In this document: positions 18,082 through 27,899 of the stretch, piece by piece
How the letters are laid out: every line of letters begins with the position of its first letter
Numbering within the stretch: position 1 is the stretch's first letter
Assembly: GCA_016713085.1 (NCBI GenBank)
Contig: JADJPV010000002.1
Coordinates: 1,240,001 to 1,304,000, forward strand
Origin: Chitinophagaceae bacterium
Lineage (GTDB): Bacteria; Bacteroidota; Bacteroidia; Chitinophagales; Chitinophagaceae
Length of the DNA: 64,000 nt
Direction of reading: 5' to 3'
Program-made: the position numbers and the translations under genes
The notes under the pieces: generated by a model
Seen by the model: only the letters and a program-made list of their open reading frames with translations
What the model was told of the DNA's origin: nothing
The model's database searches: none

Positions 18082-19965
18082 CTACCCGAAGTAAGCATAA
18101 AGTGCCACAATGATCAAAACAATTCCCATTGCTCCAATCAGGAAACCCTTATCTGTTTCAAACAACTGAGGATTGAAATCATATGCCTTAACATCCTTAG
18201 TGGTGCTGTTTGCATTTGTATACATTATTATTGACAGGAAAGTCAACAGGAATGTCATCATGAAAATAGAATGAAAACCAAGACTAACCATACTCATGCC
18301 AAACAGATCAGTACCCCATACAAGACCTGCAATCAGTGTAATAACAGCTCCTATTGCAAAAGCCCTTCCTGCTGAGAGTAATTTTTTACGATTATCATTA
18401 CTTACAGGTTCTGTCTTCACTTTTTTAGAATCTGTCAGTGAAAGAATAACGGCCATTGAAATCAAAATCATACAAACATATCCCATACGGATAATAAAAG
18501 GAAGGTCGGGCAATGCAATTTTCATCAATATTCCTACAGGCAATGTTGCAACTGTAGTCCACAATGCTGCACGGTTTGTTGCACGCTTCCAGAGAATACC
18601 CATACCAAATACAACAACAACACCGGGATAAATAAAGCCGGTATATTCCTGAATATACTGGAATGCCTGATCGAGACCGCCAAGTAATGGCTTAGCAGCA
18701 ATCATTGCTATTACAAGTGCAACCATGGCTGTTATACGGCCAACATATACCAGTTTTTTATCATCAGCTGTTTTGTTAATATGTGATTTATAAATATCAA
18801 GTGTAAAGATGGTAGATGTTGAATTAAGCATAGAAGCGAGAGAAGAAACAACAGCTGCAACCAGGGCGGCAAATGCTAAACCACGAACACCCGCTGGAGC
18901 AAAATTGCGAAGTAACCAGGGATAAGCCTGATCAGCTTTGTCAATTGTTCCGCTTAGGTTTGTCATTGTTGATCTTAATTCAGGATGCTTAAACAATACA
19001 TAAGCTGTAATACCGGGAATGATAACAATTAATGGAATCAGAATTTTTAAATAACCGGCAAAGATCAACCCTTTCTTTGCTTCAGCTAAGCTTTTAGCTG
19101 CCAGCCCTTTTTGAATAATATACTGGTTAAAGCCCCAGTATCCAATATTCGTAAGCCACATTGCGCCAAATATAACAGCCAAACCTGGCAAATCAATGTA
19201 TGGATCTTTCACCCCACCAGATCCATCAGGAATAGAAGTAACGCCTTCTTTAATAATCATATTAAAATGCAGATCACTCGCATCTGAGCGGATAGCACCT
19301 AACACTTTTCCAAAACCATCAATGGCACTTCCTGTATCACTTACAGCCGCTAATGCAAACCAGGCTGTGATTAAGCCACCGCCCACTAAAAATATTACCT
19401 GTACCACATCTGTCCATGCAACAGCTTTTAACCCTCCATAAATAGAATAGATACCGGCAAAGATTAATAATCCCGGAACACCATAAGACATTGGGATTCC
19501 TAATATCTGATCCATTGCCATTGCACCCAACCACGCAACAGATGTAAGATTTACAAACACATAAACCAGCAACCAGAAGAATGAGAAGAAAAAGCTTACA
19601 CCTTCACCATACCGTTCTTTTGCCAATTGCGGCATTGTGAAAATCTTCTTTTCAATCATTTGTGGCAGTAAAAATTTTGCAACCAGAATCAATGTAATTG
19701 CTGCTAACCACTCATAAGCAGCGATCCCAAGTCCAATAGCGTAACCTGAGCCTGACATGCCGATAAAATGTTCGGCTGGAATATTTGCTGCAATTAATGA
19801 AGCTCCGATTGCCCACCAGGAAAGAGTTCCGCCTGCCAAAAAATAATCCTTAGCATCTTCCTGATGGCCTTTCTTTGTTCTGGAAAGCCAAAGGCCTAAG
19901 CCTACAATCAATATTGCATAAGCAATAAAGATGGCATAATCAATAGTTGTAAATCCGGCATTCAT
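18082..19965 (-). CDS. Sodium/sugar symporter (SSS family), probable L-arabinose importer
   Basis: 627-residue inner-membrane sodium:solute symporter of the SGLT group. It begins with a short leader and TM1 (YAIFIAYAILIVGLGLWLSR). Typical motifs follow: DYFLAGGTLSWWAIGASLIAA, AEHFIGMSGSGYAIGLG, the long YSIYGGLKAVAWTDVVQ, NQYIIQKGLAAKSLAEAKKG and AALVAAVVSSLASMLNSTST. About 14 transmembrane segments are expected, the last near the C terminus (AMGIVLIIVALYAYFG). It follows araA with a 104-base gap and is the last gene before a strong terminator, so L-arabinose is the most likely substrate. Family assignment is firm; substrate is by context. Confidence 0.93.
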   Translation of the reverse strand: MNAGFTTIDYAIFIAYAILIVGLGLWLSRTKKGHQEDAKDYFLAGGTLSWWAIGASLIAANIPAEHFIGMSGSGYAIGLGIAAYEWLAAITLILVAKFLLPQMIEKKIFTMPQLAKERYGEGVSFFFSFFWLLVYVFVNLTSVAWLGAMAMDQILGIPMSYGVPGLLIFAGIYSIYGGLKAVAWTDVVQVIFLVGGGLITAWFALAAVSDTGSAIDGFGKVLGAIRSDASDLHFNMIIKEGVTSIPDGSGGVKDPYIDLPGLAVIFGAMWLTNIGYWGFNQYIIQKGLAAKSLAEAKKGLIFAGYLKILIPLIVIIPGITAYVLFKHPELRSTMTNLSGTIDKADQAYPWLLRNFAPAGVRGLAFAALVAAVVSSLASMLNSTSTIFTLDIYKSHINKTADDKKLVYVGRITAMVALVIAMIAAKPLLGGLDQAFQYIQEYTGFIYPGVVVVFGMGILWKRATNRAALWTTVATLPVGILMKIALPDLPFIIRMGYVCMILISMAVILSLTDSKKVKTEPVSNDNRKKLLSAGRAFAIGAVITLIAGLVWGTDLFGMSMVSLGFHSIFMMTFLLTFLSIIMYTNANSTTKDVKAYDFNPQLFETDKGFLIGAMGIVLIIVALYAYFG

Positions 19966-20069
19966 AATGTTTAATAATTAATGGTTGTAAAAGTAAAGTG
20001 TTGAAAGTAAATTGCTCTTTCAAATCACCATATGATTTTGACATAAATTTATCTGTTCGAAAGGTATGT

Positions 20070-21560
20070 TTATTTATAATACACTTCACTCCAGCGAAGT
20101 TCATTTTTGAACTGATACAGATCGGTGGTTTTGCCAATACGTACATACTCAATTCCCGCCATTTCTGCAAAATCTTCCATGTGTTCAGATGAAAGATTCT
20201 GGCTGTAACAGGTATGATGTGCACCCCCAGCTAAAATCCATGCAGCACAACCATCATTCATATTTGGATATGGTTTCCACAATACTCTTGCAACAGGAAG
20301 CTTTGGTAAATCAGCAACCGGTGCAACAGCTTCCACTTCATTTACCAGTAAACGGAAGCGGTTACCCATATCAACAACAGATGCATTCAAAGCAAGACCT
20401 GCAGCGGAATTAAATACAAGACGAACAGGATCTTCTTTACCACCAATTCCAAGCGGATGAATTTCGCAGTTCGCTTTTCCATCAGCAATACTTGGACAAA
20501 TTTCCAGCATGTGTGAACCCAGCACTAACGGATTGGCAGGATCGAAATGATAGGTATAATCTTCCATAAAACTGTTACCGCCTTTCAAACCTGTGCCCAT
20601 TACTTTCATGGCCCGTACAAGTGCTGAAGTTTTCCAGTCACCCTCACCACCAAAACCATATCCATGTGCCATCATTCGTTGCGAACCGATACCTGGCAAT
20701 TGTTTCATGCCATGCAGGTCTTCGAATGTATCAGTGTAACCTTTGTAGTTACCTGCTTCAAGAAAATACTTTAAGCCCAGTTCAATTTTAGCTGCATCAA
20801 TCAACGATTGATATTGTGTGCCACCTTTCTTCAGGCTTGCAACAACATTGTACTGATCATTATATTCAGCAATTAATTTTTCAACATCTGCATCACTCAC
20901 TTCATTGATCACTTTTACGAGATCGCCAATGCCATGTGTGTTTACACTGTAACCAAACACTCTTTCTGCTTCTACTTTATCACCATCAGTTACTGCTACA
21001 TAACGCATGTTATCACCAAAGCGAACAAATCTTGCTCCCTGCCAGTCGTTCCATCCTGCAGCTGCTCTTGTCCATGCATTGATGCGGTCAAGTACATTTG
21101 GATCCTGCCAGTGACCAACAACCACTTTTCTTTTTAAACGGAGACGACTCATGATATGACCAAATTCTCTGTCGCCATGAGCACTCTGGTTAAGGTTCAT
21201 AAAATCCATATCAATTTCACCCCATGGAATATCACGGTTGAATTGTGTATGGAGATGAAGCAATGGTTTATTGAGAATGCTCAAACCCCTGATCCACATT
21301 TTTGCCGGAGAAAATGTATGCATCCATGTAATGATGCCGATACATTTTGCTGATGCGTTTGCTTCCGCACATACAGCATAAATTTCTTCGGGTGATTTTA
21401 CAGTGGGTTTAAATACAACTGATACAGGTATTACTTCAGCACTGTTTAATGATGCTGCGATCTGCTGCGAATGAACAGCCACCTGCTTCAATGTTTCCTC
21501 ACCATACAAATCCTGGCTGCCGGTAACAAACCATACTTCAAGTTCTTTTAACGATTTCAT
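20070..21560 (-). CDS. araA: L-arabinose isomerase
   Basis: Cytosolic, metal-dependent enzyme converting L-arabinose to L-ribulose. 496 residues, normal length. The N terminus LKELEVWFVTGSQDLYGEETL is diagnostic. Also visible are ITWMHTFSPAKMWIRGL, QFNRDIPWGEIDMDFMNLNQ, HGDREFGHIMSRL, the metal/catalytic GFGGEGDWKTSALVRAM with the conserved Glu, GGNSFMEDYTYHF, and the C-terminal WILAGGAHHTCYSQNLS with the paired His. It lies 38 bases after the GH127 gene and before the symporter, within the araB-araD-GH127-araA block of the long arabinan unit. Confidence 0.98.
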   Translation of the reverse strand: MKSLKELEVWFVTGSQDLYGEETLKQVAVHSQQIAASLNSAEVIPVSVVFKPTVKSPEEIYAVCAEANASAKCIGIITWMHTFSPAKMWIRGLSILNKPLLHLHTQFNRDIPWGEIDMDFMNLNQSAHGDREFGHIMSRLRLKRKVVVGHWQDPNVLDRINAWTRAAAGWNDWQGARFVRFGDNMRYVAVTDGDKVEAERVFGYSVNTHGIGDLVKVINEVSDADVEKLIAEYNDQYNVVASLKKGGTQYQSLIDAAKIELGLKYFLEAGNYKGYTDTFEDLHGMKQLPGIGSQRMMAHGYGFGGEGDWKTSALVRAMKVMGTGLKGGNSFMEDYTYHFDPANPLVLGSHMLEICPSIADGKANCEIHPLGIGGKEDPVRLVFNSAAGLALNASVVDMGNRFRLLVNEVEAVAPVADLPKLPVARVLWKPYPNMNDGCAAWILAGGAHHTCYSQNLSSEHMEDFAEMAGIEYVRIGKTTDLYQFKNELRWSEVYYK

Positions 21561-21598
21561 TTTAAATAGATATTAGTGTTCAATTGATTGTTTGCTTT

Positions 21599-23605
21599 TT
21601 ATTTTGCGATAATGTCTACATCCTTAATTTTTTCAGGGAACCACAGCATCATTTCTCCCTTACCCCTGTTGGCCCATGCATAATAAGGAATGGCAACAAA
21701 AGATTGTTTCACTGTATTTACCTGATCATCTTTTACGATCACTGCGTTTGCATCTGCTTTCAACAGCATGACACCGTTCAGCAATGCAGGTTGATATTCG
21801 GTTGTAAAAACAGTTGACGCCGGTAACACAATATTGGAAGTACGGCCATTATTATCGGGCCATTCTGCACAATACATCAACGGGCCTCTTTGCAGAGCCA
21901 CTTTGCCTATATCATCTTTTATTTTTTCATTTGCTGTTACACGCCGCACTTCCATTGGCAATTTCACTTCCACCACATCATTCTTTTTCCAGCTCCTGTT
22001 CAATACTGCATACCCATTCTCAATCGCATACTGAACAGCTTCTCCATTTACAGTAACAATTACTTTTGTTTCAGATTTTAATTGAAATGAATAAAGATCC
22101 AAAGGAAGAGCCTCATTTACAGCCCAGCCGGGAATACGCACTTTTAAAGTGAAAGGCACCACTCCTTTCTTTGGTGATATAATAAACTTCAAATCGCCAT
22201 TCCATGGATAACTATTCTGCTGTACAAGCTCTACTGCTTTTCCATCTATCGTCAATGATGAATTACTGTTGATGAAAAGATTCACAAATACATCCTTGCC
22301 TTTCTGCGCATACATGTAGCCTGGAAGAGATGGAAGAAGTCTTGTCATGTTGGTTGGACAACAGGAACAATCAAACCAACCAGCACGCTCAGGTTCTAAA
22401 CTGTTGTGATGAAAATTATTTTTCACCTGCATGGCATTGGTATAGAAAAACGATTTCCCATCTAATCCAACACCGGAGATCAAACCGTTATATAAAATCT
22501 TTTCAAGTACATCAATATATTTTGAATCACCATGCAATTGAAACATGCGTTGATTCCAGTACACATTTGCAATGGCTGCACAGGTTTCGTTATATGCAGT
22601 TGCATTGGGTAATTCATAATTATCACCATATCGCTCACCTGAAGGAATTGCTCCTGCACCACCCTGCACATACATTTTCTTTGATACAAGATTGTTCCAG
22701 ATGGAATCAACTGCTGCAAGCATTTGCTGATCGCCTGTTAAGGCTGCTATATCAGCAACAGCTGCATACAGATATCCTGCACGAACTGAATGCCCGACTG
22801 CTTCTCTCTGATCAACTACAGGAATATGATCCTGAAAATAAGAACCGCTTTTCCAGGGGTCTTTACTCTTTGCATCATAACCGTTGAAATGACCACGTTC
22901 TTCAATAAAATATTTTGCTGTTGATAAATATTCCTGCTTGCCAGTGATACGGAATAATTTTACCAGGCCCATTTCAACTACCTGATGACCCGGTGCCACA
23001 TGCAGCTTGTCCTTACCAAAAACAGAACAAACCAAATCGGCATTCTTTAATGCAATGTTCAGCAGGTTTCTTTTTCCTGTTGCTGCAAAATGTGCTGCTG
23101 CTGCTTCATATAAATGTCCTGAGTTATAAAGTTCGTGACTGAGTTCTCTTTCTTTCTCCCAGCGTTTCATCCCCGACCATGCATGCGGATGCAACGGATC
23201 AATAGTTCTTGCTGTATACAAATAACCATCCGGCTCCTGTGCTTTTGCTACTTTATCTATCAGTGAATCGATATACGCTTCTAATTTTTTATCAGGGAAT
23301 AGACTGAGTGAGAAAGAAGCACCTTCAATTGTTTTATAAATATCTGTATCATCAAAAGGGAAAATGGTACAAAACTTTCCGCTCTGTACCGCAGCCATTT
23401 CAAAATTCTTCACTCTTCCTGTACGTTCACAACGTTCAAATGAAGCAGGAATAGTTATGTTATGATTGACTTTAATACGGGGTAACCAGAAATTGTCTGA
23501 AAGATGCACACTTGTGAATGAAACTGCTGTATAAGGATAATCTCTTTGCTGCGCAGATAGCCCAAGGCAAAACATTAAAGCAGCAACCGAAAATATATTT
23601 TTCAT
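21599..23605 (-). CDS. GH127 beta-L-arabinofuranosidase-like secreted enzyme
   Basis: Glycoside hydrolase of the former DUF1680 family, expected to release L-arabinose from beta-L-arabinofuranosides. 668 residues with a signal peptide (MKNIFSVAALMFCLGLSAQQ), an (alpha/alpha)6 catalytic barrel and C-terminal beta-sandwiches. The zinc-thiolate active site is visible: Glu and Cys in YNETCAAIANVYW near residue 350, and the Cys pair in CSCCPTNMTRLLP near residue 425, where one Cys is the expected nucleophile. Other family marks are EPDGYLYTAR, GHLYEAAAAHFAATGKR and GHSVRAGYLYAAVAD. It sits between araD and araA with gaps of 17 and 38 bases, tying it to arabinose use. Confidence 0.93.
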   Translation of the reverse strand: MKNIFSVAALMFCLGLSAQQRDYPYTAVSFTSVHLSDNFWLPRIKVNHNITIPASFERCERTGRVKNFEMAAVQSGKFCTIFPFDDTDIYKTIEGASFSLSLFPDKKLEAYIDSLIDKVAKAQEPDGYLYTARTIDPLHPHAWSGMKRWEKERELSHELYNSGHLYEAAAAHFAATGKRNLLNIALKNADLVCSVFGKDKLHVAPGHQVVEMGLVKLFRITGKQEYLSTAKYFIEERGHFNGYDAKSKDPWKSGSYFQDHIPVVDQREAVGHSVRAGYLYAAVADIAALTGDQQMLAAVDSIWNNLVSKKMYVQGGAGAIPSGERYGDNYELPNATAYNETCAAIANVYWNQRMFQLHGDSKYIDVLEKILYNGLISGVGLDGKSFFYTNAMQVKNNFHHNSLEPERAGWFDCSCCPTNMTRLLPSLPGYMYAQKGKDVFVNLFINSNSSLTIDGKAVELVQQNSYPWNGDLKFIISPKKGVVPFTLKVRIPGWAVNEALPLDLYSFQLKSETKVIVTVNGEAVQYAIENGYAVLNRSWKKNDVVEVKLPMEVRRVTANEKIKDDIGKVALQRGPLMYCAEWPDNNGRTSNIVLPASTVFTTEYQPALLNGVMLLKADANAVIVKDDQVNTVKQSFVAIPYYAWANRGKGEMMLWFPEKIKDVDIIAK

Positions 23606-23622
23606 CTCTTTTGTCTCATTTA

Positions 23623-24321
23623 TTATTGACCGTAATAACTGTCTGGTCCGTGTTTACGTTCCCAGTGCTTCCGTTTGATGGATTCTTTCAATCGAGGTGC
23701 AGATGGATTGATCTGTTCAGTAAACAAAGCTGTTTTTGCAATGAATTCCAGCACAGCACTGTTGTGAACGGCCTTATGTGCATTCTTTCCCCAGGTAAAG
23801 GGTGCATGATTACCAACAAGGATCATTTCCACTTCTTCATAGTTCAATCCTTTTTCTTTAAAACAATTCATGATCTGGAAACCTGTTTCATGTTCGTAAT
23901 TTCCTTTGATCATTTCATCACTCATTGGTGCGGCACAGGGAATATCAACTGTATTGTAATCGGCATGTGTTGTACCGAAGATGGGAATATCTCTCTGCGA
24001 TTGTGCCCATGCAGTTGCATAAGTTGAATGTGTATGAACAATGCCACCAATTTTTTCCCAATGCTTATATAACACGGCATGTGTCTTTGTATCAGATGAT
24101 GGGCGAAGGGAACCCTGGACAGTATTCCCATCAAAATCAACAATCACCATTTTATCGGGTGATAAATCTTCGTAAGGAACACCACTTGGTTTAATGGCAA
24201 ATACGCTTAAATCTCTGTCTACCGCACTTACATTGCCGAATGTAAATAACACAAGCCCTAGTTTGGGCAGATCCATGTTTGCTTCGTATGCCTCTTCCTG
24301 TATACGTTTATACTGACTCAT
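23623..24321 (-). CDS. araD: L-ribulose-5-phosphate 4-epimerase
   Basis: Zinc-dependent class II aldolase-fold enzyme that converts L-ribulose 5-phosphate to D-xylulose 5-phosphate, the last step of the arabinose pathway before the pentose phosphate route. 232 residues, normal length. Motifs: LVLFTFGNVSAVDRD and IKPSGVPYEDLSPDKMVIVD in the N-terminal part, the zinc ligands in GGIVHTHSTYATAWAQ, the loop FGTTHADYNTVDIPCA, the later His in ILVGNHAPFTWGK, and the C-terminal tail HWERKHGPDSYYGQ typical of AraD. The gene starts 4 bases after araB. Confidence 0.97.
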   Translation of the reverse strand: MSQYKRIQEEAYEANMDLPKLGLVLFTFGNVSAVDRDLSVFAIKPSGVPYEDLSPDKMVIVDFDGNTVQGSLRPSSDTKTHAVLYKHWEKIGGIVHTHSTYATAWAQSQRDIPIFGTTHADYNTVDIPCAAPMSDEMIKGNYEHETGFQIMNCFKEKGLNYEEVEMILVGNHAPFTWGKNAHKAVHNSAVLEFIAKTALFTEQINPSAPRLKESIKRKHWERKHGPDSYYGQ

Positions 24322-24325
24322 TTTT

Positions 24326-26032
24326 TTATGCTGTTAAAGATTCTACAGTTAATTTTTCTTTTGTTTGTTCTTCCATGAACGCTCCAACTTCTTTATATTT
24401 TTCAAAGCGTTTTTGGTAAACAGCAACACGTTCGGGATTAGGTTGATATTCTGCATCAAAACCCTGGCCCATAGCTTTCATGGCATCTTCCACTTTACTG
24501 TAAACACCACCAACGGTTGCAGCAAACATAGCTGCACCCAATGCACAGGTTTGTTCTGATTTATGAATTTTGATCGGCATATTCATTACATCAGCCATCA
24601 TCTGCATAATGAATGGAGATTTTTTTGCAACACCACCTAATCCAATCAGTCCTTTTACAGGGATTCCCTGTTCAATAAAACGTTCAACAATTGCTTTTGC
24701 ACCGAAGCAGGTTGATTCAACAACTGCCCTGAACATTCGCACTGCATCACTTCCCAAATCAAGTCCGGTAATTGAAGCTGTGAGTAGTTGATTAGCATCA
24801 GGTGTTCTTCTTCCATTGAACCAGTCAACTGCCAGTTCACTGTGTTCATCTATTTCCAGTAGTTCGGCTTGTTTACTCAATGCCGGAATAATGGCATCTT
24901 CTGTTTCTTTGATGAGATTATTTTTTGTTGCTTCATCAATGATTGATGACTTTGAAAGTATCTGTTGCAATGGCCATGTAAGTAAACGTTTGTACCATGC
25001 ATAGGCATCCCCAAATGCAGATTGTCCTGCTTCCAGTCCAATCATACCCGGAATAACAGAACCGGGAACCTGTCCGCAAATTCCTTTAATTAATTTTCCT
25101 TCCACATCTTTCACAGGAGCCACCATCATATCGCAGGTAGAAGTTCCCATTACCTTACTTAAATAATATGGTTCAATCTGTCCGCCCACTGCACCCATAT
25201 GTGCATCATAAGCGCCCACACCAATTACTGTTGTTTCAGGTAAACCTAAACGTGTTGCCCATTCCTTCGTGATTGTACCAACTGATTGATCAGCTGCGAA
25301 AGTGTCTTTGAATAAATGATCTGTAAATCCATCAAGAACCGGATCTAATGAAGCAAAAAATTCATTGGGAGGAAGTCCGCCCCATTCTTTTGCCCATAAT
25401 ATTTTATGACCTGCAGAACATACGCCACGTTTCATAGCATGTACATCTGTTCCACCTGATAATAAGAATGGAATCCAGTTGCATGGTTCAACAAAAGAAT
25501 AAATAGTATTTCTTCCTTTTTCATCAGCACGCAGTACATGCAGCAGTTTTGCCCAGAACCATTCTGATGAATAAATGCCGCCAACAAACTGTAAATAATT
25601 CGTATCAAATTTTTCTGCATGTGCATTGATCTCTGCTGCTTCACCAACTCCTGTATGATCTTTCCACAATACAAACATGGCGTTGGGATTATTTTCGAAC
25701 CCGGGCAACAATGATAATGGTGTTCCTGCTTTATCAACAGCAACAGGTGTTGAACCGGTTGTATCAACAGACAGTGCTTTTATATTGGCTGCTATTGCAG
25801 GGCCAACTTTTGCCACACATTCTTTAATCGTTGCTTCCAGTCCTTCTACATAATCAAGGGGATGTTGCCGGAACTGGTTTTCATTCATATTGCAGTACAA
25901 CTGCTCTTTCCATCTTGGATAATAAAACACGGAAGAAGCCAGTTCATTTCCGTTTGCTGCATTAACAATGATTGTTCTTACAGAATCTGATCCGTAATCA
26001 ACACCAATCACATAAGATGCTTCGTTACTCAT
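24326..26032 (-). CDS. araB: Ribulokinase
   Basis: FGGY-family kinase that phosphorylates L-ribulose to L-ribulose 5-phosphate using ATP. 568 residues, matching AraB. Visible are the N-terminal phosphate loop GVDYGSDSVRTIIV, ALSVDTTGSTPVAVD with the catalytic-site Asp, the substrate region FVLWKDHTGVGEA, GAYDAHMGAVGG, and the C-terminal adenine-site GLGGVAKKSPFIMQMMADV. It precedes araD by 4 bases and follows the transketolase subunit genes by 31 bases, so it belongs to the same transcript. Confidence 0.97.
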   Translation of the reverse strand: MSNEASYVIGVDYGSDSVRTIIVNAANGNELASSVFYYPRWKEQLYCNMNENQFRQHPLDYVEGLEATIKECVAKVGPAIAANIKALSVDTTGSTPVAVDKAGTPLSLLPGFENNPNAMFVLWKDHTGVGEAAEINAHAEKFDTNYLQFVGGIYSSEWFWAKLLHVLRADEKGRNTIYSFVEPCNWIPFLLSGGTDVHAMKRGVCSAGHKILWAKEWGGLPPNEFFASLDPVLDGFTDHLFKDTFAADQSVGTITKEWATRLGLPETTVIGVGAYDAHMGAVGGQIEPYYLSKVMGTSTCDMMVAPVKDVEGKLIKGICGQVPGSVIPGMIGLEAGQSAFGDAYAWYKRLLTWPLQQILSKSSIIDEATKNNLIKETEDAIIPALSKQAELLEIDEHSELAVDWFNGRRTPDANQLLTASITGLDLGSDAVRMFRAVVESTCFGAKAIVERFIEQGIPVKGLIGLGGVAKKSPFIMQMMADVMNMPIKIHKSEQTCALGAAMFAATVGGVYSKVEDAMKAMGQGFDAEYQPNPERVAVYQKRFEKYKEVGAFMEEQTKEKLTVESLTA

Positions 26033-26063
26033 AACTATTCAAAATTTTGTGCCCTTCTTGTTT

Positions 26064-27017
26064 TTATTTTCTGCTCATTACCTTCTTCACCTTCTCAACA
26101 ATGCTTGCTGCATTTAAACCATATTTCTCCATCAGTTGTGCAGGTGTTCCGCTTTCGCCAAATGAATTGTTTACTCCAACCATTTCAACAGGTGTTGGTG
26201 TGTTGCGGCTCAACAGTTGACAAACTGCATCTCCCAATCCACCATTCAACTGATGCTCTTCTGCAGTAACTACACATTTTGTTTTTGCTGCTGATTTCAG
26301 AATCGCTTCTTCATCGAGTGGTTTGATAGTATGGATATTGATGATCTCTGCATCAATGCCTTCTTTTTCTAAAATTTCACCGGCAAGAATTGCTTCCCAT
26401 ACCAGATGACCTGTTGCAATAATGCTTACATCTTTTCCTTCGTTCACCATCCATGCTTTACCAATTTCAAATTTTTGATCCGCATCGGTAAACACAGGAA
26501 CAACAGGACGGCCAAAGCGTAAGTACACAGGTCCTTTGTAATCTGCAACTGCAATCGTTGCTGCTTTTGTTTGATTGTAATCGCATGGATTGATTACTGT
26601 CATCTCAGGCATTGCACGCATCATGGCTAAGTCTTCAAGAATCTGGTGCGTTGCACCATCTTCGCCTAATGTTAATCCTGCATGTGATACAGCAATTTTT
26701 ACATTGGTTCCGGAATAAGCAACACTCTGACGAATCTGATCATAAACTCTTCCTGATCCAAAGTTGGCAAATGTTGTTGCGTAAGGAATATAACCGGAGA
26801 TGGCCATACCTGCAGCCACACCAATCATATTTGCTTCCGCAATCCCGCATTGGATAAAACGTTCAGGATTATCTTTTATAAATGCATCTAATTTTAAAGA
26901 GGCAACCAGGTCAGCACAAAGTGCTACTACATTAGGATTTGATTTTCCCAACTCTGCCATGCCGGCACCAAAACCGGAACGGGTATCTTTTTTTTCAGTG
27001 AATGTGTATTTTTTCAT
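26064..27017 (-). CDS. Transketolase, C-terminal subunit (split type)
   Basis: 317-residue protein matching the pyrimidine-binding and C-terminal domains of transketolase, as in two-subunit transketolases. Visible are TRSGFGAGMAELGKSNPNVV, the conserved catalytic Glu region RFIQCGIAEANMIGVAAGMA, FANFGSGRVYDQIRQSVAY, VSHAGLTLGEDGATHQILED, and the C-terminal NSFGESGTPAQLMEKYGL. It pairs with the N-terminal subunit encoded 23 bases upstream. Placed in an arabinose operon, it would channel xylulose 5-phosphate made by AraD into the pentose phosphate pathway. Confidence 0.93.
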   Translation of the reverse strand: MKKYTFTEKKDTRSGFGAGMAELGKSNPNVVALCADLVASLKLDAFIKDNPERFIQCGIAEANMIGVAAGMAISGYIPYATTFANFGSGRVYDQIRQSVAYSGTNVKIAVSHAGLTLGEDGATHQILEDLAMMRAMPEMTVINPCDYNQTKAATIAVADYKGPVYLRFGRPVVPVFTDADQKFEIGKAWMVNEGKDVSIIATGHLVWEAILAGEILEKEGIDAEIINIHTIKPLDEEAILKSAAKTKCVVTAEEHQLNGGLGDAVCQLLSRNTPTPVEMVGVNNSFGESGTPAQLMEKYGLNAASIVEKVKKVMSRK

Positions 27018-27040
27018 TCTGATTTTTGTTCTTCAAGTTT

Positions 27041-27867
27041 TTAATAATCGCCCAATGTTTCAGGCAGTTGTCCCAGTGCATTTGCAAGCTGTTCATCATT
27101 TGGTGCAGTTCCGTGCCACTTATGTGTGTGCATCATAAAATCAACACCGGCACCCATTTCTGATTTCATTAAAATCACAATTGGTTTTTCCTGACCTCTT
27201 AATTGTTTTGCTTTTGCAATTGCATACAAAACCTGCTGCAAATCGTTTCCATCAGCCAAGGTCAACAGTTGCCCAGCCAAATGCTTCATACTTGGCCTTG
27301 ATGCTGTTTATTCCAGTCAACAATAGCAATCAGATTATCCAATTTATAATGCGGTGCAAACTGTACTGCTTCCCACACCTGTCCTTCCTGCTGTTCACCA
27401 TCACCCATCAACACAAAAACAGTACTGTCATCTTTTTTCAGTTTCTTGGCATAAGCCGTACCTGATGCAACAGAAAGTCCCTGTCCCAATGAACCCGATG
27501 CAACTCGGATACCGGGCAGATGTTCATGTGTTGCAGGATGTCCCTGCAAACGTGAATTGATTTTACGAAATGTCGAGAGTTCACTAACGGGAAAGTATCC
27601 ACGTCTTGCAAGCACGGAATAAAATAACGGAGAGATGTGACCGTTCGATAAGAAGAACAGATCTTCTCCTGCACCTTCACGTGAAAACTCGAGAAAGCCA
27701 TCACTGCCTTTCTTTTCATTAATCTTCATCACATTAAAATAAAGAGCTGCTACTAAATCTGTACAACCCAATGAACCACCGGGATGTCCCGATTGGCATG
27801 CATGCACCATACGAACGATATCACGGCGTATCTGCGATGCTGTAGTTTTTAATTCCTGTAATTCCAT
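27041..27867 (-). pseudogene. Transketolase, N-terminal (TPP-binding) subunit, disrupted
   Basis: The first 193 codons are a normal transketolase N-terminal domain: VRMVHACQSGHPGGSLGCTDL, FLSNGHISPLFYSVLARRGY, LQGHPATHEHLPGIRVASGSLGQ and the TPP motif VLMGDGEQQEGQVWEA through IVDWNKQ. Then the frame breaks near 27286-27300. The next recognisable residues, in another frame, are KAKYEAFGWATVDL. Judging from relatives, roughly 15 residues that usually follow NKQ (including the conserved DG) appear to be missing. A second shift near 27260-27262 (L-A-D-G-N-D-L-Q-Q) returns to the frame used to the end (GVDFMMHTHKWHGTAPND). As sequenced, no complete subunit could be made. It could be a real small deletion or an assembly fault. 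Confidence 0.82.
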
Positions 27868-27899
27868 TTGATATTTTTTTCTTTCAACAAATAAACTAA

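Noticed and set aside
22330..22887. Long open frame on the plus strand inside the GH127 gene
   Set aside because: It lies opposite a clearly conserved GH127 coding frame, has a His/Gln/Leu-rich composition typical of antisense shadows, and shows no domain.
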